From assembly GCA_016708925.1 (NCBI GenBank), contig JADJET010000007.1:108389-172388 (forward strand): 64,000 nucleotides of DNA, written 5' to 3'. Shown piece by piece: positions 25,097-34,017 of the stretch; position 1 is the first letter of the stretch, and each line of letters opens with the position of its first letter. The notes under the pieces are model-generated. The model was given only the letters and a program-made list of their open reading frames with translations. It was not told where the DNA came from and ran no database searches. The translations under genes and the position numbers were made by a program. Source of the stretch: Gammaproteobacteria bacterium (GTDB taxonomy: Bacteria; Pseudomonadota; Gammaproteobacteria; Pseudomonadales; Porticoccaceae).

Positions 25097-26980
25097 TCAG
25101 CGCAGCGCCACGAGCGCGAGCAGCAAACAGGTGCCAAAACCCGCGACCGCCGCATACCAGCGCAATTTGCCGGTCTGGGTCCGCGTCAGCAGGGCATTGG
25201 CGCCGCGCAGCGTCGCCGGAATCACGCCGATCAGGCGGTCGGCGACATCGTTGCGACCGAGCGTCGCGATCGCCACAAAGGGGCGGGTCAACACACGATC
25301 ATAGAACCAGTCGAAGCCCCAGGCACTGCGCCACAGCCGCGTCACGGCGGCGCCGATACTGTTTTGCGCGAGCGCCGCGGGAATGCGCGGGAACTGCACA
25401 AACAGCAGCCAGGCCAGGGCGATGCCGGCCAGGGACACCACCAGCGGCAGCCGCTCCGCAAAGCCGTTCGCCGTCTCCACCTCCGTACCCTGAGCCGCCG
25501 GCAGCACGGTCGCCAGCATGGCTTCCAGCGGCAACTGCAACAGGCCGCCGCCCAGCGCCAGCACCAGCAGCACCGCAAGCGGGAGATGATGGTCGAGCGA
25601 GCGCGCGCCCTGGGGCGTGCCGTGCCCGGTGTCGAAACGCCCGGCGCCGAAGAACACGATGAAGATCAGGCGAAAACTGTACAGCGCGGTCAGGAAGGCG
25701 CCGGCGAGACCCACCAGCCAGAGTTCGTGGTGTCCGCTCAGATAGACCTGGTGCAGGATTTCGTCTTTCGAGTAGTAGCCGGCAGTGAACGGAAACGCCG
25801 TCAGTGCGAGCGTGCCGATCAGCATGCAGACGAACACGAACGGCAGCCGCTTGCGCAGCCCGCCCATGCGGAAAATGTCCTGCTCGTGATGCAGCGCCAG
25901 GATCACCGAGCCCGCGGCGAGAAACAGCAGCGCCTTGAAAAAGGCGTGGGTCATGAGGTGAAACACCGCGGAACCGTAAGCGCCCACGCCTTCGGCCAGG
26001 AACATATAGCCGATCTGGCTCATGGTCGAGTAGGCGAGGATCTTTTTGATGTCGGTCTGCACCAGCGCGGTGAAACCGGCAAGCAGCAACGTCAGCGCGC
26101 CGATCACGGCGACCAGGTGCTGGGCGAAGGGGGCCAGCGCGAACAGGGCGTGAGTGCGTGCGATCAGATACACGCCCGCGGTGACCATGGTGGCGGCGTG
26201 GATCAGCGCCGACACCGGCGTCGGCCCCGCCATCGCGTCCGCCAGCCAGGTTTGCAGCGGCAACTGCGCCGACTTGCCCACGGCGCCGCCCAGTATCAGC
26301 AGCGCGGTGAGCGTGGCGAGCGGTGAACCGACCGCCCAGTGCAGGGTCGCGTTGGTCGCCAGCTCCTGGATATTGAGGGTGCCGAACTCGCGGTACAGCA
26401 GGAACAGTCCGATGGCGAGCATGGTGTCGCCGACGCGGGTGACAAGGAACGCCTTGCGCGCGGCCAGGCCGTTCGCCGGATCCTGGTACCAGAAGCCGAT
26501 CAGCAGGTAGGAGGCGAGACCCACGCCCTCCCAGCCCAGATAGAGGACCAGCAGATCGTCGCCCAGCACCAGAACCAGCATGCTGGCGATGAACAGGTTC
26601 ATGTAGGCGAAAAAGCGCGTGTAGCCCGGATCGCCGCGCATGTACCAGGACGCGAACAGGTGGATGAAAAAGCCGACGCCGGTGATGACACCCATCATGA
26701 CCAGCGACAGCGCATCCAGGCGCAGGGTGAACGCGGGCGCGAAATTGCCCACCTGCATCCAGGTCCAGAGTTTGACCGCGACGAAACCCGCCGCCGGCGG
26801 CTGATTGAAGAACTGCCAGCCCACACTCAGCGTGGCCAGGGCGGCGACGCCGATGCTGCCGACGCCGAGCAGCGCCGCGAGATTTTCCGGAATGCGGCCC
26901 CGCGCCAGGCCGAGCAGCACGAAACCGACGAGGGGAGCGACGCAAGCCAGTATCAGCATGTCCGTTATCTGCAGGTCCAT
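25097..26980 (-). CDS. nuoL: NADH-quinone oxidoreductase subunit L
   Basis: Largest antiporter-like subunit of complex I, 627 residues, with the long C-terminal lateral helix expected of NuoL. Core motifs are LYLGWEGVGLASYLLIGFWY, SAQLPLQTWLADAMAGPTPV and HAATMVTAGVYLIART. The start lies two bases after the nuoK stop. Full family length and no frame breaks. Confidence 0.96.
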   Translation of the reverse strand: MDLQITDMLILACVAPLVGFVLLGLARGRIPENLAALLGVGSIGVAALATLSVGWQFFNQPPAAGFVAVKLWTWMQVGNFAPAFTLRLDALSLVMMGVITGVGFFIHLFASWYMRGDPGYTRFFAYMNLFIASMLVLVLGDDLLVLYLGWEGVGLASYLLIGFWYQDPANGLAARKAFLVTRVGDTMLAIGLFLLYREFGTLNIQELATNATLHWAVGSPLATLTALLILGGAVGKSAQLPLQTWLADAMAGPTPVSALIHAATMVTAGVYLIARTHALFALAPFAQHLVAVIGALTLLLAGFTALVQTDIKKILAYSTMSQIGYMFLAEGVGAYGSAVFHLMTHAFFKALLFLAAGSVILALHHEQDIFRMGGLRKRLPFVFVCMLIGTLALTAFPFTAGYYSKDEILHQVYLSGHHELWLVGLAGAFLTALYSFRLIFIVFFGAGRFDTGHGTPQGARSLDHHLPLAVLLVLALGGGLLQLPLEAMLATVLPAAQGTEVETANGFAERLPLVVSLAGIALAWLLFVQFPRIPAALAQNSIGAAVTRLWRSAWGFDWFYDRVLTRPFVAIATLGRNDVADRLIGVIPATLRGANALLTRTQTGKLRWYAAVAGFGTCLLLALVALR

Positions 26981-26982
26981 GG

Positions 26983-27300
26983 TCAGCCCCGCATCGTGCT
27001 GGCGGCATCGATATCCAGCGTCTTGAAGCGTTTATAAAGCTGGATCACCAACGCCAGGCCGACGCTGGCTTCGGCCGCCGCGAGGGTCAGCACCAGGATG
27101 AACATGATCTGACCATCGGCCTGCTGCCAGCGGCTGCCGGCGGTGACGAAGGCCAGTCCCGCCGCGTTCATCATCACTTCGATCGCCATCAACATGAAAA
27201 TGACATTGCGGCGCAGGACGAGACCGCCGAGGCCCAGCACGAACAGCACGGCGGCGAGCAGCAGGCCGTGTTCCATCGGAATGGCGTTAATCATGGTCAT
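26983..27300 (-). CDS. nuoK: NADH-quinone oxidoreductase subunit K
   Basis: Three-helix membrane subunit of complex I. The 105-residue protein has the family core MEHGLLLAAVLFVLGLGGL, the conserved Glu in MLMAIEVMMNAAGLAF and the second Glu in AAAEASVGLALVIQLYKR. The start at 27300 overlaps the nuoJ stop (ATGA); ATG 27294 is equally possible and gives a more usual N-terminus. Confidence 0.94.
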   Translation of the reverse strand: MTMINAIPMEHGLLLAAVLFVLGLGGLVLRRNVIFMLMAIEVMMNAAGLAFVTAGSRWQQADGQIMFILVLTLAAAEASVGLALVIQLYKRFKTLDIDAASTMRG

Positions 27301-27794
27301 GATGCGTCCGGCTTGCCCAGGTGATAGGCGGCCACCAGGCCGGCCAGCAACAGCATGGAAGCGAGTTCAACCGCCAGCAGATAAGGACCGTAGAGGGCGA
27401 CGCCGACCGCCTTCGCATCGACCACGTGCAAACCGAGCGGGGCAGCGTTTGCGCTCCACAGATCGCGCAGCAACAGGTACAGCAGCACGCCGGCCAGCAG
27501 TGCCGGCCCGAGCGCCGCGCGCGGCGACAGCCAACGCAGCTCCTGTTCCACCGTGCTCTTGCCAAGATTCAGCATCATCACCACGAACACGAACAGCACC
27601 ATGACAGCGCCCGCGTAGACAATGACCTCAAGGACACCGGCAAAAGGTGCGCCCAGGGTAAAAAACACCGTCGCGACCGCGAGCAGCGACAGCACCAGGT
27701 ACAGCAGCGCATGTACCGGATGCGGGCAGGTCACCACCATGGCGGTGGCGATCACGGCAATGGCGGCGGCGGCGTAAAAAGTCAGTTCGATCAT
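27297..27794 (-). CDS. nuoJ: NADH-quinone oxidoreductase subunit J
   Basis: Membrane subunit of complex I, 165 residues from ATG 27794, five hydrophobic segments. The pi-bulge helix appears as EVIVYAGAVMVLFVFVVMMLNL. An in-frame extension up to 27845 runs into nuoI and is not used. It ends overlapping nuoK. Confidence 0.94.
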   Translation of the reverse strand: MIELTFYAAAAIAVIATAMVVTCPHPVHALLYLVLSLLAVATVFFTLGAPFAGVLEVIVYAGAVMVLFVFVVMMLNLGKSTVEQELRWLSPRAALGPALLAGVLLYLLLRDLWSANAAPLGLHVVDAKAVGVALYGPYLLAVELASMLLLAGLVAAYHLGKPDAS

Positions 27795-27804
27795 CCTCCC
27801 GTCC

Positions 27805-28350
27805 TCAGGGCAGCAGGCTTTTGACGTTGATCGGCCGCGCTTCATCCTGCGCCTCGCCCTTGTCCTTGCCGGCGATGGCGAGACCGGAGACGCGGTAGAA
27901 GTTGTAGTCCGGATATTTGCCCGGTCCGTCGATCAACAGGTGTTCCTTTTCGAAAACGAGGTTCTGGCGTTTGTATTCGCCCATCTCGTAATCCGGCGTG
28001 AGCTGGATCGAGTTGGTAGGGCAAGCCTCCTCGCACAGACCGCAAAAAATGCAGCGCGAAAAGTTGATGCGGAAAAATTCCGGGTACCAGCGGCCGTCAT
28101 CGCGCTCGGCTTTTTGCAGCGCGATGCAGCCGACCGGACAGGCCACCGCGCACAGGTTGCAGGCGACGCAACGCTCCTCGCCGTCCGGATCGCGGGTCAG
28201 CACGATGCGGCCCCGGTAGCGCGGCGGAACATAGGGCCGCACTTCCGGGTAGGCGACGGTGTCGCGGGGCCGGAAGCTGTGCATGAAAATCATCGCGATG
28301 CTGCGCAGGACCGTGTAAATACCGTGGAGCACGGTGCGGATCTTGTTCAT
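27805..28350 (-). CDS. nuoI: NADH-quinone oxidoreductase subunit I (2x[4Fe-4S])
   Basis: Peripheral-arm ferredoxin-like subunit, 181 residues, carrying clusters N6a and N6b. The two motifs are CVACNLCAVACPVGC and CIFCGLCEEACPTN. The amphipathic N-terminal helix (HGIYTVLRSIAMIFMHSF) that lies on the membrane is present. It starts one base after the nuoH stop. Confidence 0.96.
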   Translation of the reverse strand: MNKIRTVLHGIYTVLRSIAMIFMHSFRPRDTVAYPEVRPYVPPRYRGRIVLTRDPDGEERCVACNLCAVACPVGCIALQKAERDDGRWYPEFFRINFSRCIFCGLCEEACPTNSIQLTPDYEMGEYKRQNLVFEKEHLLIDGPGKYPDYNFYRVSGLAIAGKDKGEAQDEARPINVKSLLP

Positions 28351-28351
28351 G

Positions 28352-29365
28352 TCAGGCTCCCGACCCCTGCCAGAGGATGACGGCGCCCGTGATCAGCAGG
28401 TTCGCGAGCGACAGCGGCAGGCAGACTTTCCACGCCGCCGCCATCATCTGGTCGTAGCGGGGGCGCGGCAGCGCGGCGCGCAGCAGGATGAAACTCGACA
28501 TGAACAGCAGCGACTTGATGGCAAACCAAACAAACGGAATCCGGTCGCTCCAGAACGGCCCTTCCCAGCCGCCGAAGAACAGCGCCGTGGTCAGACCGGA
28601 CACCATCACGATGCCGACGTACTCGCCGACGAAAAACATGCCGAACTTCATGCCGGAGTATTCGGTGTGATAACCCGCCGCCAGCTCGGACTCGGCCTCG
28701 GGCAGATCGAAGGGGGTACGGTGAGTAACGGCGATCGCCGCCAGCGACCACACGCAGAAGCCAAAAAATTGCGGGACCACGTTCCACCAGCCGGCCTGCT
28801 GGGCGAGCACGATGTCGCGCACATTGAAGCTGCCGGCCTGCATCACGATACCCATCAGCGACAGGCCCATGAAGACTTCGTAGGAGATGGTCTGCGCGGT
28901 GGAACGCAGGCCGCCGAGCAGGGAGTATTTGCTGTTCGACGACCAGCCGCCCAGCATCACCGCGTACACCGCAAGTCCGGCGATCGCGAGGAAGAACAAC
29001 AGGCCCAGCTCCGGCGCCGCCACACCCCAGGTCGGCGTGATGGGCACCAGCGCGTAGCCCAGCATCATCAGGCTCATCGCCAGCAGCGGCGCCAGAACGA
29101 AGGTGAACTTGTCGACGAAGGGCGGCGTCCAGTCCTCCTTGAAGAAAATCTTGATCATGTCGGCGATCACCTGACCGAGCCCGAACGGGCCGACCCGGTT
29201 GGGCCCGAGGCGATCCTGCCACAGCGCCAGCAGGCGGCGCTCCAGCCAGATCATCCAGGCGGCGGAGATCACCAGGCCGAGGAGAATGACCACGGCCTGC
29301 GCCACGGCCCACAGCGCCGCGAGCACGGGGGGCGACGTCAACCAGGCGAGCAGCGCGGCGAACAT
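28352..29365 (-). CDS. nuoH: NADH-quinone oxidoreductase subunit H
   Basis: Membrane subunit at the quinone site, 337 residues with eight to nine hydrophobic segments. Landmarks are WLERRLLALWQDRLGPNRVGP, the acidic loop HRTPFDLPEAESELAAGYHTEYSGMKF (here in two parts: DLPEAESEL and GYHTEYSGM) and RAALPRPRYDQMM. Start ATG 29365 lies three bases after the nuoG stop. Confidence 0.96.
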   Translation of the reverse strand: MFAALLAWLTSPPVLAALWAVAQAVVILLGLVISAAWMIWLERRLLALWQDRLGPNRVGPFGLGQVIADMIKIFFKEDWTPPFVDKFTFVLAPLLAMSLMMLGYALVPITPTWGVAAPELGLLFFLAIAGLAVYAVMLGGWSSNSKYSLLGGLRSTAQTISYEVFMGLSLMGIVMQAGSFNVRDIVLAQQAGWWNVVPQFFGFCVWSLAAIAVTHRTPFDLPEAESELAAGYHTEYSGMKFGMFFVGEYVGIVMVSGLTTALFFGGWEGPFWSDRIPFVWFAIKSLLFMSSFILLRAALPRPRYDQMMAAAWKVCLPLSLANLLITGAVILWQGSGA

Positions 29366-29368
29366 CGG

Positions 29369-32074
29369 TCAGGGCTCCCGCGTCAGAGTGGCCACGGCGC
29401 CGGCCGGGACCGGCGGCACGCCGGGGAGGCCGACCGGCACACCGATAACGCCAGGCGCCAGATCCGGGCGCATCTGTACCGTCAGCCGCAGGGTCTGGCC
29501 GGCGACATGGACGCCGATAGGCTCGCCGGCACCGATACCCAAGCGCGCGGCGTCGGCGGGATTGAGCGCCACGCGCGGCGCCGGCATGCGGGCCTGGATC
29601 GGCGCGGCACGCGCCGACAGTTCTTCGCTACCGAAATGTTCGTACAGGGGTGCAATCCGCAAAGTGCCGTCCGGTGCCGCCACGGCCGGGATCGCGGTGA
29701 AATAGTCGATGCCGGCGCCGCCCGTGATGAGCTGCGCGCCGGGATCGCCACCGCGCAATTCGCCGCCGACTTCCACCTGTAACTTGTTCCAGGCCTGCGG
29801 TGAATTCCAGCCCGGCGCCCAGGCAAAGGCCACCAGCGCCGACGGCCGGTCAACCCCGGAGGCGCCGTTGACACCCTCCATTGAGAACGCCAGCGAGGAG
29901 TCCGGATCCTGGGTCGCGCGTATTTCATGCACGCGAATCTTCGCGCGCGCCGCGGTGCGGCCCGACTGGCGCTGGGGAGCCCGGGCGATTTTCATGCCGC
30001 GCAGGCGGAAGCTCGCGTCCGGAGCGGCGGCAGCAATGCCGCGCAGCGCCGGCACCGCGGCCTCGCACTGTGCCAGTACCTCGTCGAAGTTCTCGGCGGC
30101 AGCAGCGCCGTGCTGTATCCGATCCAGCCAGCGCCAGGATTCGGCGACCGCCACTTCGGCATCGTAATAAGCCGGGTCATAGACCTGAAACAGGCGTTGC
30201 GCACGGCCTTCGTAGTTGACCAGGGTACCGTCGCCCTCGGCGAAGCTCGCCGCCGGCAGGACCGCGTGAGCGCGACTCACGGTGGCGGTGAGCTGGTGGT
30301 CGATCGCGATCAGGGTGGCGCCCGCGAGCGCGCTGTCAATCTGCGCCGCCGGCAGCCGGGTGTAGAAGTCGTTCTCGACGACTACCAGCACACAGGGTTC
30401 GCGCGCCGCGCGGGCCAGCAGGGCATCCAGATCCTGCGCCTCGAACAGCGCGAGTCCGAGGCTGTTGGCTTCGGGCAGCGCCAGGCAGATTGCGGTCGCC
30501 GGATTGAGCCCATGCAGCGCCTTGGCGATATTGGCCGCGGCCTCGATCACCGCGATGTCGCGACAGCCGGTACCGGAGACGATCAGCGGCCGCTGCGCGC
30601 CGCGCAAGGCGGCGGCGATGCGATCCGCGAGCGCCGCGGTATCGGCGTCGAGATCGGGCACGGCGGGGGCGGCGGGATCGAGCGCATGAGCCACGGCAAG
30701 GCCGAGGCGGGCGATGTCGGGCGCGGCGGCGCGGTGCGTCTCGCGGGCGAAGTCGTCACAGCGGGTCGCTGCCGGCGTCACGACGAACACCGGATGCAGC
30801 TCGCCCTGCGCGATGTCGGCGGCGGAGGCGGCCTGCCAGTGCGGTACCTTGCGCTCGGCGCACATCTCGGTGGCGCGACCGCGCGCCGCCTGACGCAGGG
30901 CGAGCGCGATGCGCGGCGCCGTGGCCAGCACATCCTCGCCCAGCACCAGCACGGCGTCGGCGTCTTCCACCGACCGCAGGCTGGCAGCGCGCGCCGGCCC
31001 GCCGCGCAGCACATCCAGGCAGCGGCCGGCCAGGGCGGCGTCCGCGGCGGTCTGGCCGCTGCTGAAATTGTCGCGTCCCACCAGTTCCAGCAGGGCGTAG
31101 TTGGCTTCGAGGGAGGCGCGCGGCGAACCGACGCCGAACACTGGCCGGCCGGCGGCAAGTTGCGCGCGGATGAAATCCAGCACGGCGGTCGCCGCGGCGG
31201 GAACCAGTCCGGCAGACCCGGCGAGCAGCGCGCGGCGCGGTCGGTCCTTGCGGTTCACATGGCCGTAGCCGAAGCGCCCGCGGTCGCAGAGAAAATACCC
31301 GTTGAGCTCGCCGTGGTAGCGGTTTTCGATGCGGCGCAATTCGCCATAGCGCTCGCCCGGCGAGATGTTGCAGCCCACCGCGCAGCCGGTGCAGATGCTG
31401 GGCGCGAACTGCATGTCCCAGCGCCGGTTGTAGCGCTCGGCGTGGGTCTTGTCGGTGAACACGCCGGTGGGGCAGACTTCGGTGAGGTTGCCGGCGAACT
31501 CGCTCTCCAGCACGCCGTCCTGCGCGCGGCCGAAGTAGAGGTTGGACGCGGCGCCGTACACGCCCAGGTCGGTGCCGCCGGCGTAGTCGTTGTAGTAGCG
31601 CACGCAGCGGTAACAGGCGATGCAGCGGTTCATCTCGTGCTTGATGAACGGCCCCAGTTCCTGATTGCGGTGGGTGCGCTTGGTAAAGCGGTAGTTGCGG
31701 TTGTGGTGGCCGGTCATCACCGTCATGTCCTGTAAATGACAGTGGCCGCCCTCCTCGCACACCGGGCAATCGTGCGGGTGATTGGTCATCAGGAAGCTGA
31801 TGATGGTCTCGCGGAATTCGCGGGCCTCGGCATCGTCGATGGACATCCACATGCCGTCGGTGGCCGGCGTCATGCAGGACATCACGATGCGACCGGTTTT
31901 GTCATCCGGGCCGCTGTACTGCTTGACCGCGCACTGGCGGCAGGCGCCGACGCTGCCGAGTGCCGGGTGCCAGCAGAAATAGGGAATATCCAGGCCCAGT
32001 GAGAGGCAGGCGTGGAGCAGGTTGTCGCCGCCCGTGACCTCGTACTGCTTGCCGTCAACGTGAATGATGGCCAT
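29369..32074 (-). CDS. nuoG: NADH-quinone oxidoreductase subunit G
   Basis: Iron-sulfur subunit of the electron-input arm, 901 residues. The N-terminal [2Fe-2S] domain shows CWHPALGSVGACRQC, followed by the His-ligated cluster (HPHDCPVCEEGGHC), the [4Fe-4S] pair CIACYRCVRYY and CPTGVFTDKT, and the extra cluster N7 motif CTGCAVGC with the later Cys in FLCDRGRFG, as in E. coli-type NuoG. The C-terminal molybdopterin-oxidoreductase-like domain is complete. Confidence 0.96.
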   Translation of the reverse strand: MAIIHVDGKQYEVTGGDNLLHACLSLGLDIPYFCWHPALGSVGACRQCAVKQYSGPDDKTGRIVMSCMTPATDGMWMSIDDAEAREFRETIISFLMTNHPHDCPVCEEGGHCHLQDMTVMTGHHNRNYRFTKRTHRNQELGPFIKHEMNRCIACYRCVRYYNDYAGGTDLGVYGAASNLYFGRAQDGVLESEFAGNLTEVCPTGVFTDKTHAERYNRRWDMQFAPSICTGCAVGCNISPGERYGELRRIENRYHGELNGYFLCDRGRFGYGHVNRKDRPRRALLAGSAGLVPAAATAVLDFIRAQLAAGRPVFGVGSPRASLEANYALLELVGRDNFSSGQTAADAALAGRCLDVLRGGPARAASLRSVEDADAVLVLGEDVLATAPRIALALRQAARGRATEMCAERKVPHWQAASAADIAQGELHPVFVVTPAATRCDDFARETHRAAAPDIARLGLAVAHALDPAAPAVPDLDADTAALADRIAAALRGAQRPLIVSGTGCRDIAVIEAAANIAKALHGLNPATAICLALPEANSLGLALFEAQDLDALLARAAREPCVLVVVENDFYTRLPAAQIDSALAGATLIAIDHQLTATVSRAHAVLPAASFAEGDGTLVNYEGRAQRLFQVYDPAYYDAEVAVAESWRWLDRIQHGAAAAENFDEVLAQCEAAVPALRGIAAAAPDASFRLRGMKIARAPQRQSGRTAARAKIRVHEIRATQDPDSSLAFSMEGVNGASGVDRPSALVAFAWAPGWNSPQAWNKLQVEVGGELRGGDPGAQLITGGAGIDYFTAIPAVAAPDGTLRIAPLYEHFGSEELSARAAPIQARMPAPRVALNPADAARLGIGAGEPIGVHVAGQTLRLTVQMRPDLAPGVIGVPVGLPGVPPVPAGAVATLTREP

Positions 32075-32077
32075 CGC

Positions 32078-33418
32078 TCAACCTGCTGCGGAACTGGCCG
32101 GGGAGCCGGCGGCGGGGGCTTGGTCCGCCCGGATGCCGGCCTCGAACTCGGCGCGGAAAAATTTGAGCGCCGACTGGAGCGGCTCCATGGCACCTGGCGC
32201 GTGAGCGCAAAAAGTGCGGCCCGGGCCCAGCGCTTTGGTCATCGAAACCAATTGCTCGATATCGCCGCTTTTCCCCTGCCCGGCTTCCAGCGCACGCAGA
32301 ATCTTCACGGTCCAGGGCAGGCCGTCGCGGCAGGGCGTGCACCAGCCGCAGGATTCGCGGGCGAAGAACTCCTCCAGATTGCGCACTACCGAGACCATGT
32401 TGTGGGTCTGATCGACCACGGCGAGCAGGCCGGTGCCCATGCGCGACCCGGCCTTGCCGATGGTGTCGTAGTCCATCGCCAGATCGAGGTGCTCGGGGAG
32501 CAGGAAATCCGTGGAGGCGCCGCCCGGCAGCCAGCACTTCAGTTGGTAGCCGTCCTTCATGCCGCCAGCGTGCACTTCGAGAATCTCGCGCGCCGTGGTG
32601 CCGATCGGCAGCTCGAACACCCCCGGTCGCTTGACCCGACCGGACACACCGTAGAGTTTGGTGCCGCCGTCGGGAGATTTACCCTGGGACAGATCGCGAA
32701 ACCACTCGGCGCCGTTGAGCACGATGGGCGCGACGTTGTTGAGCGTCTCGACGTTGTTGATGACGGTCGGACGTCCCCAGGCCCCGGCGATCTGGGGAAA
32801 GGGCGGCTTGGCACGCGGATTGGCGCGGCGGCCTTCGAGGGAATTGATCAGCGCGGTTTCTTCGCCGCAGATGTAGCGCCCGGCCCCGGTGTGCACGAAA
32901 CAGTCGAAATCCCAGCCGCTGCCGAGGATGTTGCGGCCCAGCAGGCCGGCGGCGCGCGCTTCGGCAAGCGCCTGATTCAGGCGCGCGGCGGCCAGCACAT
33001 ATTCGCCGCGCAGAAAAATGTAGCCGGTGGTGGCCCGGGTCGCGTAGGCGGCAACCAGCATGCCTTCCACCAGTTGATGGGGTGCGCCCTCCATCAGCAG
33101 GCGATCCTTGAAGGTGCCCGGTTCCATTTCGTCGGCGTTGCAGACCAGATATTTGACCCCGGCGTCCGGTCCCATGGGGATCAGGCCCCACTTGACCCCG
33201 GCGGGAAAACCGGCGCCGCCGCGGCCGCGCAGATTCGCGTCCTTGACCCGCGCCTGCACATCCTGGGGTGACAGTTCCTTGATCGCCAGACGCAGCGCGC
33301 GGTAGCCGCCGCTCGCCTCGAAGGCGGCGAGATCCATCGGCTGCGCGGTATTGACGCGCGCCGTCAGGGGTTTGACCAGCAGTTGCTGTTCGAGCGTCAT
33401 GGTGGGTTCGCGCATCAT
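32078..33418 (-). CDS. nuoF: NADH-quinone oxidoreductase subunit F
   Basis: NADH- and FMN-binding subunit with cluster N3, 446 residues. Motifs are GRGGAGFPAGVKWG (NADH/FMN), AGRYICGEETALINSLEG, and the cluster ligands ESCGWCTPCRDG with a later Cys in RTFCAHAPG. ATG 33418 overlaps the nuoE stop (ATGA); longer in-frame extensions into nuoE are ignored. Confidence 0.96.
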   Translation of the reverse strand: MMREPTMTLEQQLLVKPLTARVNTAQPMDLAAFEASGGYRALRLAIKELSPQDVQARVKDANLRGRGGAGFPAGVKWGLIPMGPDAGVKYLVCNADEMEPGTFKDRLLMEGAPHQLVEGMLVAAYATRATTGYIFLRGEYVLAAARLNQALAEARAAGLLGRNILGSGWDFDCFVHTGAGRYICGEETALINSLEGRRANPRAKPPFPQIAGAWGRPTVINNVETLNNVAPIVLNGAEWFRDLSQGKSPDGGTKLYGVSGRVKRPGVFELPIGTTAREILEVHAGGMKDGYQLKCWLPGGASTDFLLPEHLDLAMDYDTIGKAGSRMGTGLLAVVDQTHNMVSVVRNLEEFFARESCGWCTPCRDGLPWTVKILRALEAGQGKSGDIEQLVSMTKALGPGRTFCAHAPGAMEPLQSALKFFRAEFEAGIRADQAPAAGSPASSAAG

Positions 33419-33930
33419 GGATAGGCCGCCAGCAGCTCGGCGACAGCGCCCGGCGCGACCTCGCCGTGGAGGTCGTCGTCGATCATCAGCGTCGGCCCGC
33501 GGTCGCAGGCGCCCAGACAGCAGACCGGGAGCAGGGTGAAGCGCTGATCCGGCGTGGTCTGGCCGTAGCCGATGCCGAGCTGCTGCTCCAGCGCCGCGCG
33601 CAGTGCGTCGTAACCGGTGAGATAGCAGGAGATGCTGTCGCACAGCTTGATGACGTGGCGGCCGACCGGCTGGCGAAAAATCAGGCTGTAGAACGTCGCG
33701 ACGCCCTCGAGGTCGGCGGCCGAAATGCCGATCAGCGCCGCCACCGGCGCGAGCGCCCCGTCCGGCACCCAGCCGCGGTGCTGCTGCACGATCTTGAGCG
33801 CTTCAATACTGGCGGCGCGGCCGTCCGGGTAATGACCGAGCGCATGTTCGATTTCGTGGCGCTCGGCATCGCTGAGCACAAAAGGCACTTCGCGCTCCAG
33901 ATCGGTGAGCCGGATCAGGTTGTCGTTCAT
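33415..33930 (-). CDS. nuoE: NADH-quinone oxidoreductase subunit E
   Basis: [2Fe-2S] cluster N1a subunit, 171 residues. The thioredoxin-like fold carries CDSISCYLTG and PVCCLGACDRGP, giving the four-cysteine pattern CX4C...CX3C of the family. ATG 33930 is chosen over an upstream in-frame start at 33981 because it begins at the conserved N-terminal helix. An 87-base gap separates it from nuoCD. Confidence 0.95.
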   Translation of the reverse strand: MNDNLIRLTDLEREVPFVLSDAERHEIEHALGHYPDGRAASIEALKIVQQHRGWVPDGALAPVAALIGISAADLEGVATFYSLIFRQPVGRHVIKLCDSISCYLTGYDALRAALEQQLGIGYGQTTPDQRFTLLPVCCLGACDRGPTLMIDDDLHGEVAPGAVAELLAAYP

Positions 33931-34017
33931 GGCGTGGCTCCTGCGCTCGGTCCGGCGCACCCATGGGGCAACCACCCGCAACGGGTGCGGGTCGCGCCGG
34001 GCGCCGGAAAGACAGCC